Part shown: piece by piece, positions 17,563 through 27,815 of the stretch | Layout of the letters: each line of letters begins with the position of its first letter | Numbering within the stretch: position 1 is the first letter of the stretch | Assembly (NCBI GenBank): GCA_017481945.1 | Contig: JAFUOJ010000013.1 | Coordinates: forward strand, 1-51,799 | Length of the DNA stretch: 51,799 bases | Reading direction: 5' to 3' | From: Parabacteroides sp. | Lineage (GTDB): Bacteria > Bacteroidota > Bacteroidia > Bacteroidales > Tannerellaceae | Position numbers and translations under genes: made by a program | The notes under the pieces: model-generated | The model's input: only the letters and a program-made list of their open reading frames with translations | The model's database searches: none | Told to the model about the DNA's origin: nothing

Positions 17563-19857
17563 TTAGTGTTGAATCTTAGTCGGTACTTTCTGAATAAGAC
17601 TTTTTTTCATGTCGAGAGATAAAGAAGCTTTTATATCTTCTACGGAAGCCCCGATAGATAGTGTATAGGTTCCTTTGTTTGCAACCCAGCTCATTATTGA
17701 TTCGTCAAATGAAGCTAAATCTGAAAGTTGGAAAGTCATTGTAACAGTTGTTGTTTCACCTGGCTGTAAAAGCTTTGTTTTGGCAAAAGCCTTTAATTCC
17801 CGTAAAGGTTTTTCTAATTTACCTTTGGGGGCTGTACTGTATAGCTGTACAGCTTCTTTTCCTGCGACTTTACCGCTGTTCGTTATATCAATTGTAACAA
17901 TACAACTGTTTTTAGACTTCTTCAATTTGGCATTGCCATATTCAAATGTAGTGTATGATAATCCATAACCGAATGGGAAAGCAACAGGCTTTTTGAATGT
18001 ATTAAAATGACGATAACCAACCCAAATGTCCTCTTCATATAAGGTGTAGCCTAAATCTTTTTTTGCCATAACCTCTTTGCCGGGTCTTAATAATTCATCC
18101 CAACTAAATTTCCAATGTTGAGGGAAATTTTTGGAAGAAGGTATGTCGTAATAATCTATGGCCAATGTCATTGGTAATTTACCTGATGGATTGACTTTTC
18201 CTGTTAAAATATCTGCTACCGCATTACCTCCCTCTTGTCCGGGTTGCCATGCCATAACAATACCATCCACTTCATCAGCCCAAGAAGCAATATCCATTGC
18301 TCCACCTGTATTTAAAACTACGATAACTTTTTTCCCTCTCGCGTGAAAAATTTTACTCACGTTAGAAATTAATTCTCGTTCACCGCGTGTCAGTAAATAA
18401 TCGCCCTCTTCATTTTCACGATCTAAAGCTTCTCCTGCGTTACGAGAGATTGTAATAACAGCTTTACTACAGTCTTTTGCCCGGTGTGCAATAAAGAAAT
18501 CTTCAATAATTGCTTCTTGTGGTCTCTTAAATCCGAAGAACCAGTTTTTCCAGTTAGGAATATTGGTCTCTTTCAATTGGATCTCTTGGGCTGTCAAATA
18601 TTTGTTATAGAAGTCATCTACAATAGGATGTGTTTTTACATCTGCATTCCGAAGTCCTTGAATCATATTGATTACGTAGGGCTTATTTACATCTGCTGAG
18701 CCTAAACCATTTGCATAGAAATAATAAGAACCAACACCAAACAATGCGATTGTATCCTCTTTAACTAAAGGAAGGGCTTCTGAGTTATTCTTTAATAACA
18801 CGATACCTTCTGCTGCTGCCTCACGAGATACTTGGGCATGTGCCTTTAAGTCTGGATTTTTGGAAGCTTTGTATTTCTTGAAAGAGGGAGTTTGTAAGAT
18901 GTATTTCAAGACGTGCTTTGCATTTCTATCAACATCTGCCATAGAGAGTGTGCCATTTTTTACCCCTTCAATGATCTCTTGTGTCTGTCTGGGTTCACCT
19001 CCCATCATTAAATCATTACCAGCATGAATACGGGTGACTGTCTCTTTAGGACTTCCCCAGTCGGTCACAACAATACCTTCGAATCCCCATTCATCACGTA
19101 GCAAAGATGTCAATAGGAGAGGACTCTCTTGAGTATGTTCCCCATTTAAACTGTTGTAAGAAGACATGACTGACCAAGGTTTGGATTCTTTTACCGCAAT
19201 TTCAAAGTTCTTTAAATAGATTTCTCGTAAAGCTCTTTGAGAGATACGTGCGTCATTGAACATACGCATAGATTGTTGGCTGTTTGCTGCGAAATGTTTG
19301 ATTGTAGCGCCACCCCCTTTTGATTGCAAACCTTTTACCATTGCTGCTGTCATTTTCCCAGACAATAGTGGATCTTCCGAATAGTATTCAAAATTTCTTC
19401 CACATAGAGGATTACGTTGAATATTAAGAGCCGGAGCTAACAATACATCATAACCATATTCAACCAATTCATCTCCCATCGCAGCTCCAACAGCTTCGAG
19501 AACTTGCGTGTCCCATGTTGAGGCAAGTAGTGTAGCTGTGGGAAAACCGGTACAATAAAGACGTTTGTCACTTCCTGGAATAATCGTGTCAACGCGAACA
19601 CCAGAAGGACCGTCTACCATATAAGTAGAAGGAATACCAAAGCGTTCAAATGGCGCAGTAGTGCCCGCTGCTGTTGCAATAATATTTGCTCCGTCGGAAG
19701 ATACTTGATAACCTACAAGTAAAGTAGCTTTCTCTTCCAAAGTCATCGCAGCTACAATTTTTTCAATAGGATCCTTTCCTAATTGTGGAAGTTTCTTGTT
19801 TTGTGCTTGTGCACTGATTATGATACCAGTACACAACGCAAATAGGATTTTCTTCAT
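17563..19857 (-). CDS. Secreted GH3 beta-glucosidase-type hydrolase
   Basis: 764 residues with a signal peptide (MKKILFALC...SAQAQ). The GH3 N-terminal barrel carries KHFAANSQ (Lys188-His189) and the catalytic nucleophile Asp266 in VVTDWGSP. The C-terminal sandwich domain follows (around 350-620, with LDRENEEGDYLLTR), and then a fibronectin-III-like domain (GKEAVQLYS...KPLRELKAF). This is the full three-domain layout of BglX-type periplasmic beta-glucosidases, which release glucose or xylose from the non-reducing ends of beta-linked oligosaccharides. It begins 8 bp after the stop of purT and so lies in the same transcript, an unusual pairing of purine synthesis with glycan breakdown. Confidence 0.92.
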   Translation of the reverse strand: MKKILFALCTGIIISAQAQNKKLPQLGKDPIEKIVAAMTLEEKATLLVGYQVSSDGANIIATAAGTTAPFERFGIPSTYMVDGPSGVRVDTIIPGSDKRLYCTGFPTATLLASTWDTQVLEAVGAAMGDELVEYGYDVLLAPALNIQRNPLCGRNFEYYSEDPLLSGKMTAAMVKGLQSKGGGATIKHFAANSQQSMRMFNDARISQRALREIYLKNFEIAVKESKPWSVMSSYNSLNGEHTQESPLLLTSLLRDEWGFEGIVVTDWGSPKETVTRIHAGNDLMMGGEPRQTQEIIEGVKNGTLSMADVDRNAKHVLKYILQTPSFKKYKASKNPDLKAHAQVSREAAAEGIVLLKNNSEALPLVKEDTIALFGVGSYYFYANGLGSADVNKPYVINMIQGLRNADVKTHPIVDDFYNKYLTAQEIQLKETNIPNWKNWFFGFKRPQEAIIEDFFIAHRAKDCSKAVITISRNAGEALDRENEEGDYLLTRGERELISNVSKIFHARGKKVIVVLNTGGAMDIASWADEVDGIVMAWQPGQEGGNAVADILTGKVNPSGKLPMTLAIDYYDIPSSKNFPQHWKFSWDELLRPGKEVMAKKDLGYTLYEEDIWVGYRHFNTFKKPVAFPFGYGLSYTTFEYGNAKLKKSKNSCIVTIDITNSGKVAGKEAVQLYSTAPKGKLEKPLRELKAFAKTKLLQPGETTTVTMTFQLSDLASFDESIMSWVANKGTYTLSIGASVEDIKASLSLDMKKSLIQKVPTKIQH

Positions 19858-19865
19858 AAGGTATT

Positions 19866-21047
19866 TTATAATTTGATTTCTAAATTATCCATCATGACAC
19901 CTGTTTTTCGACGAGCATCCGCTACATCTAACCCACGTGCTAATAAAACAGCCATACGACGGTGCCCGTGAACTTCCGGTTTACCAAAGAAGCGCATTTG
20001 AGTATCAGGTTGTTCTAATACTTTGTCTAAATTTCCTAAAGCAAGTTGATTGCTGTCTCCTTCTACTACAACTGCTCGAGAAGCTCCTGCTCCATGAAAA
20101 GCAATGTTCGGGATAGGCAAACCTAAAACAGCGCGTGCATGTAATGCAAACTGTGATAGATCTTGTGTAATCATAGTGACCATACCTGTGTCATGTGGAC
20201 GAGGAGACACTTCACTAAAGATAACATCATCCCCTTTAATAAATAATTCAACTCCGAAAATACCACGACCTCCTAAGGCTTCAGTGATTTTTCCTGCAAT
20301 TTCCCGAGCCTTTTCTTTTGCTGCAGGACTCATTGCTTGAGGTTGCCAAGATTCTCGGTAGTCTCCATCTACTTGTACGTGTCCTACCGGTTCTAAGAAA
20401 GAGGTTCCTCCAATATGGCGAACTGTTAGTTGAGTAATTTCATAATCGAAATTAACAAATCCTTCAACGATAACTTTCCCGGCTCCGGCACGTCCACCTT
20501 CTTGTGCGTATTGCCAAGCTTTATCAATATCTTCTTCTTTACGAATTACGCTTTGCCCATGACCGCTTGAGCTCATAATCGGTTTGACAACACAAGGCAT
20601 ACCGATGGTATGAACGGCTTCTTTAAATTCTTCTTCTGTTTCAGCAAAACGATAAGGTGATGTTGGTAATCCTAATTCTTCAGCTGCTAAACGTCGGATA
20701 CCTTCTCTATTCATAGTCAACCAAGTTGCTCGTGCTGTAGGAATAACATGAAATCCCTCTTTTTCTAATTCCATCAAAGTAGTTGTAGCTATCGCTTCAA
20801 CTTCGGGAACGATATAATCCGGTTTTTCTTTTTCAACGATTTCACGTAGTGCTTTCCCGTCTAACATAGATATAACGTATGAACGATGAGCTACTTGCAT
20901 AGCGGGAGCGTCTGGATATTTATCTAAAGCAATAACTTCTACACCGTAGCGTTGTAGTTCGATTACAAACTCTTTTCCTAATTCTCCAGAACCGCAGAGT
21001 AAAACTTTGGTTGCAGTAGTTGATTTGGGAGTACCAATTGTTACCAT
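19866..21047 (-). CDS. purT: Formate-dependent phosphoribosylglycinamide formyltransferase
   Basis: 393 residues of the ATP-grasp superfamily, the normal length for PurT. Visible are the N-terminal [13 protein letters not shown] nucleotide-type fold, [15 protein letters not shown] in the ATP-grasp lid, and [13 protein letters not shown] near the metal site. PurT makes formyl-GAR from GAR, formate and ATP in purine synthesis, an alternative to folate-dependent PurN. A -7 element lies 41 bp upstream. The GH3 gene follows after 8 bp. Confidence 0.95.
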   Translation of the reverse strand: MVTIGTPKSTTATKVLLCGSGELGKEFVIELQRYGVEVIALDKYPDAPAMQVAHRSYVISMLDGKALREIVEKEKPDYIVPEVEAIATTTLMELEKEGFHVIPTARATWLTMNREGIRRLAAEELGLPTSPYRFAETEEEFKEAVHTIGMPCVVKPIMSSSGHGQSVIRKEEDIDKAWQYAQEGGRAGAGKVIVEGFVNFDYEITQLTVRHIGGTSFLEPVGHVQVDGDYRESWQPQAMSPAAKEKAREIAGKITEALGGRGIFGVELFIKGDDVIFSEVSPRPHDTGMVTMITQDLSQFALHARAVLGLPIPNIAFHGAGASRAVVVEGDSNQLALGNLDKVLEQPDTQMRFFGKPEVHGHRRMAVLLARGLDVADARRKTGVMMDNLEIKL

Positions 21048-21087
21048 AATTATATGAATGTTATGTTTTTATTTTTAGTTGTGTATG

Positions 21088-21095
21088 CAAAGGTA
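21088..21095 (-). promoter_or_regulatory. -7 element of the purT transcript
   Basis: TACCTTTG on the minus strand fits TAnnTTTG and is well placed for the purT start. The surrounding 284-bp divergent gap (21048-21331) is AT-rich and shows no gene. Confidence 0.55.
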
Positions 21096-21331
21096 CGCTT
21101 AATCCGGTGATTCTATTATAAAAAGTGACTTTATTTATGTAAGATGAGAATTGTTTTTGAAAATCATGCGTACTTTTTCTTTTGTTAATGTTTTGTAATT
21201 ATAAGTACCTTGTGATACATAGTATTGTGTGAAACTATATATTTGCATTGTTGAAAAGAAAAATAGTCTCTATTTGGGTGTAACATTTTTTTAAAATGTT
21301 CGTCTATTAAGATAAAGTAAATATAAATGTC

Positions 21332-22015
21332 ATGATTCACCTGGAAGGAATTAACAAAACGTATTTTAATGGTGCGCCTTTGCATGTTTTGAAAGGTATT
21401 GATTTAGATATAGAGAAAGGGGAGATGGTCTCCATTATGGGGGCATCAGGCTCCGGTAAGTCAACCTTATTGAATATTTTAGGAATCTTGGATACCTATG
21501 ATACCGGGACGTATACATTAAATGGACAGTTGATACGGGATTTGAGTGAAACTCGGGCTGCTGAGTTACGCAACCGAATGATTGGTTTCATTTTCCAGTC
21601 CTTTAATTTGATTTCATTTAAAAATGCAATGGAGAATGTTGCATTACCGCTTTACTACCAGGGAGTCAGTCGGAAGAAGAGAAATGCGATGGCATTGGAA
21701 TATTTGGATATGGTTGGACTGAAGGATTGGGCGGAGCACATGCCGAATGAAATGTCCGGTGGACAAAAGCAGCGTGTTGCTATCGCTCGTGCTTTGATTG
21801 CTAAACCTCAAATTATTTTGGCTGATGAACCGACCGGAGCATTGGATAGTAAAACAACAGTAGAGGTGATGGAGCTACTTCGGAATGTAAATCGGGAAGG
21901 TTTGACTATGGTCATTGTAACTCATGAACCTTCCGTTGCAGAAGCTACTGACCGTATTGTTCGTGTAAAAGATGGTTTGATTGAAACGATAGAAAAAGGA
22001 TTAGGCCATGTTTGA
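21332..22015 (+). CDS. ABC transporter ATPase (MacB/LolD type) of a tripartite exporter
   Basis: 227 residues. Walker A GASGSGKST (37-45), Q-loop near FQSFNL (89-94), signature MSGGQKQR (141-148) and Walker B ILADEPTGALD (162-172) are all intact. It matches the ATPases that serve FtsX-type permeases in macrolide, lipoprotein or peptide export. It is the first of five plus-strand genes and its last 8 bp overlap the first permease gene, which implies translational coupling. Confidence 0.94.
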   Translation: MIHLEGINKTYFNGAPLHVLKGIDLDIEKGEMVSIMGASGSGKSTLLNILGILDTYDTGTYTLNGQLIRDLSETRAAELRNRMIGFIFQSFNLISFKNAMENVALPLYYQGVSRKKRNAMALEYLDMVGLKDWAEHMPNEMSGGQKQRVAIARALIAKPQIILADEPTGALDSKTTVEVMELLRNVNREGLTMVIVTHEPSVAEATDRIVRVKDGLIETIEKGLGHV

Positions 22016-23273
22016 TTTTGATAACTTCCGTGAAATATGGAGTACGATCAAAAAGAATAAACTTCGTACTTTTTTGACTGGATTTTCCGTTGCTTGGGGA
22101 ATTTTCATGCTGATTGTCCTGTTGGGAGCCGGCAATGGTATGAAGAATGGTATTCTGGCAAACTTCCGTAATTTCAGTTTGAATCGGGTAGAAACTTGGA
22201 CACGCTACACGAGTAAACCTTATAAAGGCATGCTAGTGAATCGCCAGATTCGATATAAAGACGAAGATTTAATTGCTATCCCCCGTCAGAATCCTGAAGT
22301 TGATTTAATCACAGCTGTTATTTATCGGACTGATACACTTTCGTATGGAGAAGAATACAATACCTATACTTTACAAGGTGTACATCCCGCAAAAGCTATC
22401 ATAGACAATGTAGAAATGCCAGTCGGTAATGGCCGTTTTGTCAATGAAATTGATGTGCGAGAGAAACGGAAAGTGATTGTTTTGAGTCCTCGTATGAAGG
22501 AGGTTCTTTTTAAAGGAGCTGATCCATTAGGTAAATATATTCAAGTGGGGAGTGTTGCCTATCAAGTAATCGGTGTTTATAAAGCGGAAAATAACAACAA
22601 TGACGCTCCTGCCTATATCCCTTTCAGTACAGCTCAAACACTTTACAAAGGAGGGTATGGTTTTGCTGATATTATTTTTACAGTGAATGGCATTTCTACT
22701 CAAGAAGAATTTGACGCATTTGAGAAACGTTTTCGTCAGCAGTTAGGAGCAAGGCATAAATTTGATCCGGAAGATTTACGTGCCATTGGCATGTGGAGCA
22801 CGTTGGAGAATTTTATGATGTTGAATGGAATGCTTAACGGAATAACTCTCTTTATTTGGATCATCGGTATAGGAACATTGACTGCTGGAATCGTTGGCGT
22901 AAGCAATATTATGTTGATAACGGTACGAGAACGGACCAAAGAGTTCGGTATCCGGAAAGCAATTGGAGCGACACCTTTCTCCATTTTAAAACTAATCATT
23001 ATCGAATCTATTTTGATTACGGCTGTGTTCGGCTATTTAGGAATGATTCTGGGTATTGGCTTAACAGAAGGAATCAATTCATTCATGGAAATGGCTAATG
23101 CCGGAAAAGAGGTCGCACAAGATGATATGAGTATTTTCTTGAATCCGACAGTCAATTTAGGTGTTGCGCTCTCTGCTACGGCATTGATTATTGTTTCCGG
23201 AGTTTTAGCCGGTTATTTTCCTGCTCGAAAAGCAGTTAAAATTACGGCTATTGAAGCTATGCGAAGTGAATAA
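22008..23273 (+). CDS. MacB-like ABC permease 1 (FtsX domain)
   Basis: 421 residues. An N-terminal membrane helix (about 18-40) is followed by a periplasmic MacB core-like domain of roughly 230 residues, then three helices of the FtsX domain carrying VSNIMLITVRERTKEFGIRK. That last motif is the conserved coupling segment of this family. The ATG lies inside the end of the ATPase gene. Together with the similar second permease it probably forms a heterodimer in the inner membrane. Confidence 0.92.
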   Translation: MFDFDNFREIWSTIKKNKLRTFLTGFSVAWGIFMLIVLLGAGNGMKNGILANFRNFSLNRVETWTRYTSKPYKGMLVNRQIRYKDEDLIAIPRQNPEVDLITAVIYRTDTLSYGEEYNTYTLQGVHPAKAIIDNVEMPVGNGRFVNEIDVREKRKVIVLSPRMKEVLFKGADPLGKYIQVGSVAYQVIGVYKAENNNNDAPAYIPFSTAQTLYKGGYGFADIIFTVNGISTQEEFDAFEKRFRQQLGARHKFDPEDLRAIGMWSTLENFMMLNGMLNGITLFIWIIGIGTLTAGIVGVSNIMLITVRERTKEFGIRKAIGATPFSILKLIIIESILITAVFGYLGMILGIGLTEGINSFMEMANAGKEVAQDDMSIFLNPTVNLGVALSATALIIVSGVLAGYFPARKAVKITAIEAMRSE

Positions 23274-23303
23274 ATAAACTAATTAAAAAAACTTTAGAAA
23301 GAT

Positions 23304-24572
23304 ATGTTCCTGTTTGATACAGACCGTTGGGTTGAAATTTGGGTAACGATTACTCGAAATAAAACTCGCAGTTTATTGACCGGATTCGGCGTATTCTGGG
23401 GGATTCTGATGTTGGTTATCCTGTTGGGTTCGGGAAATGGATTCAAAAATGGCGTATTGAAAAATGTGGATGGTTTTTCTACTAATTCCGCATTCTTTTT
23501 CTCGGAACGGACGGGAGAACCTTATAAAGGATATAAAAAGGGACGCTATTGGCAAATGCGGAACCGTGACTTGGAAACCATTCAGAAACGTGTGAAGGGG
23601 GTTCGTTACATCTCTCCGATGATTATGCAGTGGGGTGGACAGAACAACGTGGTGAAAGGACAGAAGTTCGGGACCTATAACGTACGTGGTGTCTATTCAG
23701 AATACTTCAATATCGAGACGCAGCATGTTTTGGAAGGCCGTTTGTTAAATGAGGTCGATATGATTGAAAAACGGAAAGTCTGTGTGATAGGAAGTAGTGT
23801 TAGAGAGGCTCTTTTTACACAGCAGGAAGATCCCGTCGGCCAATACATTCGCGTAAATGGAATCTATTATCAAGTCGTGGGAGTGATTAAACCGAAACCC
23901 CGCGTAAGCATTGGAGGAAGGACGGAAGAAAGTATCATGATTCCTTTTAAGACACTTCAGCAAACTTCCAACCAAGGAGATAAGTTCTGGTTCCTTTGTG
24001 CAACGGCAGAAGATGGCTATTCGTGTGAAAAAATGATGGAAGATATAAAGGACGTATTACGTTCGCAAAACGAAATATCTCCTACCGATGAACAGGCTAT
24101 TAGCAGTTTCACGATAGCAAAGCAGTTTGAAACATTTGATCTGCTGTTTACCGGAATTAATATTTTGGTCTGGTTAGTCGGTATCGGTACCCTTTTAGCA
24201 GGAGTTATCGGGGTTAGCAACATCATGATGGTGACAGTCAGAGAGCGTACCCGGGAGATTGGGGTACGTCGGGCAATCGGAGCAAAGCCCTGGGATATCA
24301 TTTCTCAGATTATGAGTGAGAGTCTTTTATTAACCTCTATCGCCGGATTGCTGGGGTTGAGTGTGGGTGTCTTTTTACTGGATTTGGTGGATAAAGCGCT
24401 GATGAGCGGAGGAGAGGCCTCAAACGATTCTTTCTTCTCAAATCCGGAGATACATATCGGAACAGCTTTTGCTGCTACCCTCGTTCTACTCGTTTGCGGA
24501 TTATTGGCCGGTTTAATTCCTGCGTGGCGTGCCATGCAGATTAAAGCGATTGACGCCATTCGCGAGGAATAA
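23304..24572 (+). CDS. MacB-like ABC permease 2 (FtsX domain)
   Basis: 422 residues with the same layout as the preceding permease: helix near 20-42, large periplasmic domain, then three C-terminal helices with VSNIMMVTVRERTREIGVRRAIGA. The two paralogs start alike (LFDTDRWVEIWVTITRNKTRSLLTGF here) and probably arose by duplication. It lies 30 bp after permease 1 and 51 bp before the membrane-fusion protein gene. Confidence 0.92.
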   Translation: MFLFDTDRWVEIWVTITRNKTRSLLTGFGVFWGILMLVILLGSGNGFKNGVLKNVDGFSTNSAFFFSERTGEPYKGYKKGRYWQMRNRDLETIQKRVKGVRYISPMIMQWGGQNNVVKGQKFGTYNVRGVYSEYFNIETQHVLEGRLLNEVDMIEKRKVCVIGSSVREALFTQQEDPVGQYIRVNGIYYQVVGVIKPKPRVSIGGRTEESIMIPFKTLQQTSNQGDKFWFLCATAEDGYSCEKMMEDIKDVLRSQNEISPTDEQAISSFTIAKQFETFDLLFTGINILVWLVGIGTLLAGVIGVSNIMMVTVRERTREIGVRRAIGAKPWDIISQIMSESLLLTSIAGLLGLSVGVFLLDLVDKALMSGGEASNDSFFSNPEIHIGTAFAATLVLLVCGLLAGLIPAWRAMQIKAIDAIREE

Positions 24573-24623
24573 AAAGAAAATACAAATTGGATGAATCAGA
24601 TAAATAAGTAAAGCAATATAAAT

Positions 24624-25742
24624 ATGAAGAATCGTAACTTTAAGAAAGCCCTACGGATTATTTTCTTGGCTCTGGTTGGAGCTGCTGTTGTTGGTACATT
24701 CTATTTTCTATGGAAGAAAGCACAGCCGGTAATTACCGTTTATGAGTTAGTAACTCCTTCTCGTGACACGATCGAAACGAAAACAGTGGCGACGGGTAAG
24801 GTAGAACCTCGTGATGAAGTCCTGATTAAACCCCAAATGTCAGGTATCATCTCTGAACTGTTGAAAGAGGCAGGTCAGATGGTTAAAGAGGGAGAAATTA
24901 TAGCGCGAATTAAAGTCATCCCGGAGATGGTACAATTAAACAGTGCCGAATCACGTGTGAGAGTCGCTAAAATCAGCTTGGACCAGGTAAGCGCAACCTT
25001 CAAACGGGATGAAGAACTATACAAACAGGGAGTCATCTCTAAAGAAGAGTACGAAACCTCTTTAGCCAATTATAAAAAGGCACAAGAGGAGGCTGAAAAT
25101 GCACAAGACGCTCTTGAAATCATCCGAGAAGGTATCTCCAAACGTTCGACAGCGACCAGTACCACGCAGGTTCGTTCGACAATTACCGGAATGATTCTGG
25201 ATGTGCCCGTAAAGGTTGGAAACTCCGTAATTCAATCCAATACATTCAATGACGGAACTACCATTGCGACCGTAGCCGATATGAGCAATATGATTTTTAA
25301 AGGACAGGTTGACGAGACCGAGGTGGGGCGTATCCACGAAGGTATGCCTATCAAGTTGACTGTCGGAGCGATGGAAGGAAGAGTCTTTGACGCAGAATTG
25401 GAATATGTCGCTCCGAAAGGTGTCGAAGAGAACGGTGCAGTCCTTTTTGAAGTCAAGGCGGCTGTTCACATGCCGAAGGATGCCTTTATCCGGGCAGGAT
25501 ATAGTGCCAACGCGGAGATTGTATTGAAACGGGCTGAAAATGTTTTGTCTGTACCTGAAAGTTGTGTGGAATTTAGCGGAGACTCTACTTTCGTGCAGGT
25601 GATAAAGCAGGAAAAACCTGAACAGGTCTTTGAAAAGCGTCAGGTGAAGGTCGGCTTGTCTGATGGAATCAAAATAGAGATTCAGGAGGGATTGGCTGAA
25701 AATGAAAAGATCCGTGGCGCAGAGATGGATTCAAATAAATAA
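24624..25742 (+). CDS. Membrane-fusion (periplasmic adaptor) protein, MacA/HlyD type
   Basis: 372 residues. It has one N-terminal membrane anchor (about 13-31), a biotinyl-lipoyl-like half motif (GKVEPRDEVLIKPQMSGI), a helical hairpin (around 105-165), the second lipoyl half (STITGMILDVPVKVGN) and a beta-barrel domain. In this family the adaptor bridges the inner-membrane ABC permease and the TolC channel. Its position between the permeases and the TolC gene fits exactly. Confidence 0.94.
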   Translation: MKNRNFKKALRIIFLALVGAAVVGTFYFLWKKAQPVITVYELVTPSRDTIETKTVATGKVEPRDEVLIKPQMSGIISELLKEAGQMVKEGEIIARIKVIPEMVQLNSAESRVRVAKISLDQVSATFKRDEELYKQGVISKEEYETSLANYKKAQEEAENAQDALEIIREGISKRSTATSTTQVRSTITGMILDVPVKVGNSVIQSNTFNDGTTIATVADMSNMIFKGQVDETEVGRIHEGMPIKLTVGAMEGRVFDAELEYVAPKGVEENGAVLFEVKAAVHMPKDAFIRAGYSANAEIVLKRAENVLSVPESCVEFSGDSTFVQVIKQEKPEQVFEKRQVKVGLSDGIKIEIQEGLAENEKIRGAEMDSNK

Positions 25743-25772
25743 TAACACATTCTTTTAATCATCCAGAGAGCA

Positions 25773-27122
25773 ATGAGAAAACACTTTTTATACACTGCGA
25801 TTTTACTCTTTTCCGGTGGCTACGCTTGGGCACAGGAAGCTGTGAAAAAATGGTCTTTGGAAAACTGTATTCAGTATGCCATTGAGCACAATATAGAGTT
25901 GAAACAACGTGAACAGGAACAGGAAAGCAGAAAGGTGGAGCTTCACACCAGCAAACACAGCTGGCTCCCCAATTTGAATGCCAACGTAGGACAGAATTTT
26001 GACTTCGGGCGTTCTCCGTCTAAAACCGGAGTTATTGTAGACCAAAATTCAGCCAATACATCGGCTTCCATCAGCCTGAGTATGCCCATCTTTGACGGGA
26101 TGGAGATTCCCAATACGATTGCTGCTCGCAAATTGAACCTGAAAGCGGCAACCGAGGCACTTAGCAAAGCCAAAGAGGATTTGGCTATCAATATTGCCTC
26201 CTACTATCTGCAAGTTCTATATAATAAAGAGGTGCAGAAGATTGCAGAACTCCAAGTCGCTTTGAGTCAGGAACAGGTGGTGAAAACGGAAGCTTTGGTT
26301 AAGAACGGCAAAGCCCCGGTATCCCAACTGTACGATATGAAAGCGCAGTTGGCCAATGATGAAGTCTCTTTGACGGAAGCACAGAACAACGTCAAACTGG
26401 CGCTACTCGATTTGGCACAGAGTTTAGAGCTGGAACGCGATGGCGAAAACTTTGACATCGTTGTCCCTGAGTTTCAAGACGCAGTTGAACAGTACATGGG
26501 AAGCATTTTACCTCCGGATCAGATTTACAACCATGCGGTTGCTGTCAAACCCCAGATTAAGGAGCAGGAATATCTGTTGGAGGGTCAGAAAAGGATGTTG
26601 AAAGTTGCACAAGCCGGCTATTATCCCAAATTGAACTTTGGGGCAAGCTATAGCAATGGATATTACCACTATTCCGGCGAAGGAGAGTACACCAATCTTG
26701 CTTTCAGCGACCAATTGAAGAATAACGGACGTAAAACGATCGGTTTCAGTCTTAGTATTCCCCTGTTCAACCGCTTCCAAGTACGCAACAGCGTGCGGTC
26801 GGCTCGAATCAATATTCGCAATCAGGAGTTACTCATGGAGAATACGAAGAAAGCCCTGTATAAAGAGATTCAACAGGCCTATTACAATGCGACAGCCGCT
26901 CAAGCGAAGTACATTGCTTCTGATAAATCGGTATTGGCGAGCAAAGAGGCATTTTCCTATGCGGAAGATCGCTATGGGGCCGGAAAAAGTACCGTTTTTG
27001 AGTTTGCAGAAGCCAAAACAAAGTATGCACAAAGTTTATCTGAGCAGGCACAAGCAAAATATAACTTTATTTTCCGTGCCAAGATCTTAGATTTCTATAA
27101 TGGAACTTCTATTTCATTGTAA
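25773..27122 (+). CDS. TolC-family outer-membrane efflux channel
   Basis: 449 residues with signal peptide (ends AWAQ). Two repeated halves each have long coiled-coil helices (for example EQEQESRKVELHTSKHSW and QELLMENTKKALYKEIQQAY) with barrel strands (ASISLSMPIFDG, IGFSLSIPLFNR). This is the outer-membrane factor of the tripartite pump and the last gene of the operon. A stem-loop terminator begins 34 bp after the stop. Confidence 0.94.
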   Translation: MRKHFLYTAILLFSGGYAWAQEAVKKWSLENCIQYAIEHNIELKQREQEQESRKVELHTSKHSWLPNLNANVGQNFDFGRSPSKTGVIVDQNSANTSASISLSMPIFDGMEIPNTIAARKLNLKAATEALSKAKEDLAINIASYYLQVLYNKEVQKIAELQVALSQEQVVKTEALVKNGKAPVSQLYDMKAQLANDEVSLTEAQNNVKLALLDLAQSLELERDGENFDIVVPEFQDAVEQYMGSILPPDQIYNHAVAVKPQIKEQEYLLEGQKRMLKVAQAGYYPKLNFGASYSNGYYHYSGEGEYTNLAFSDQLKNNGRKTIGFSLSIPLFNRFQVRNSVRSARINIRNQELLMENTKKALYKEIQQAYYNATAAQAKYIASDKSVLASKEAFSYAEDRYGAGKSTVFEFAEAKTKYAQSLSEQAQAKYNFIFRAKILDFYNGTSISL

Positions 27123-27155
27123 TTTATAGTTAGACACATTTGCCGATGCAGAAAG

Positions 27156-27190
27156 AGGGGAAATTTCCGCGATGGAAACTTCCCCTTTTA
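27156..27190 (+). terminator. Terminator of the tripartite-exporter operon
   Basis: AGGGGAAATTTCC (27156-27168) pairs with GGAAACTTCCCCT (27174-27186) with one mismatch, followed by a T-rich run. It may also serve the convergent small gene. Confidence 0.85.
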
Positions 27191-27203
27191 CTTTTATTCT
27201 TAT

Positions 27204-27704
27204 TTATCTTTTAAACATATATGAACCGTATAAAGATCTGCCGGTACAAATCTCCATCCCTTTAAATTGATCGTCCTCTACTTTGAAATACGGACTGACA
27301 TCTATGTATAAAAACTTTTGAGATAAATTATACAACTCTTTTTCTATGTTCTTGATTTCAGACTGATACTTTTTGTCTACAGTAAACCGACAATAGCCAA
27401 TCTTCAATTTTTCATTAAAGATAAAATAGAATTTGATATGCTTCAATAGTTCTAATTGATCTTCGCTTAGTTTGTTGAAGTTCTCTTTTACGATAGGAGC
27501 AATCACCTGTTCAGTCAGTGAAATAAAATCACAGCTTGGCATTCTACTGGCCCCTTTTTCTACTTCGACTATATTTTTGGGAGTTAATTCAATCTCATAT
27601 TTCCCAAAGCTTATATTAAAAAACTCTGAAGTTTGAGCAATTGCGAAAACACAATTGCAAAGAATCAAACAAAATATGGATATTGTTTTTCTCATAAGAT
27701 TCAA
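27204..27704 (-). CDS. Small secreted protein of unknown function
   Basis: 166 residues with a signal peptide (RKTISIFCLILCNCVFAIAQ) and a mixed alpha/beta mature part containing two cysteines distant from each other. I recognise no family. The start could also be Met4 (27695). It is encoded just left of palindrome array 2, transcribed away from it, so the array lies upstream of its start. No clear promoter box was found in front of it. Base composition is AT-rich like the array region, unlike the neighbouring exporter. Confidence 0.7.
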   Translation of the reverse strand: MNLMRKTISIFCLILCNCVFAIAQTSEFFNISFGKYEIELTPKNIVEVEKGASRMPSCDFISLTEQVIAPIVKENFNKLSEDQLELLKHIKFYFIFNEKLKIGYCRFTVDKKYQSEIKNIEKELYNLSQKFLYIDVSPYFKVEDDQFKGMEICTGRSLYGSYMFKR

Positions 27705-27815
27705 TTTTTATTTCAGCTTTTGCTGAAATCGGTAAATAAAGTAAACATACAATAGTATGGCTCTAATATAGGTATCTTATTTTAAATTACCAATCCATTC
27801 GTAGGAAATTATCAT

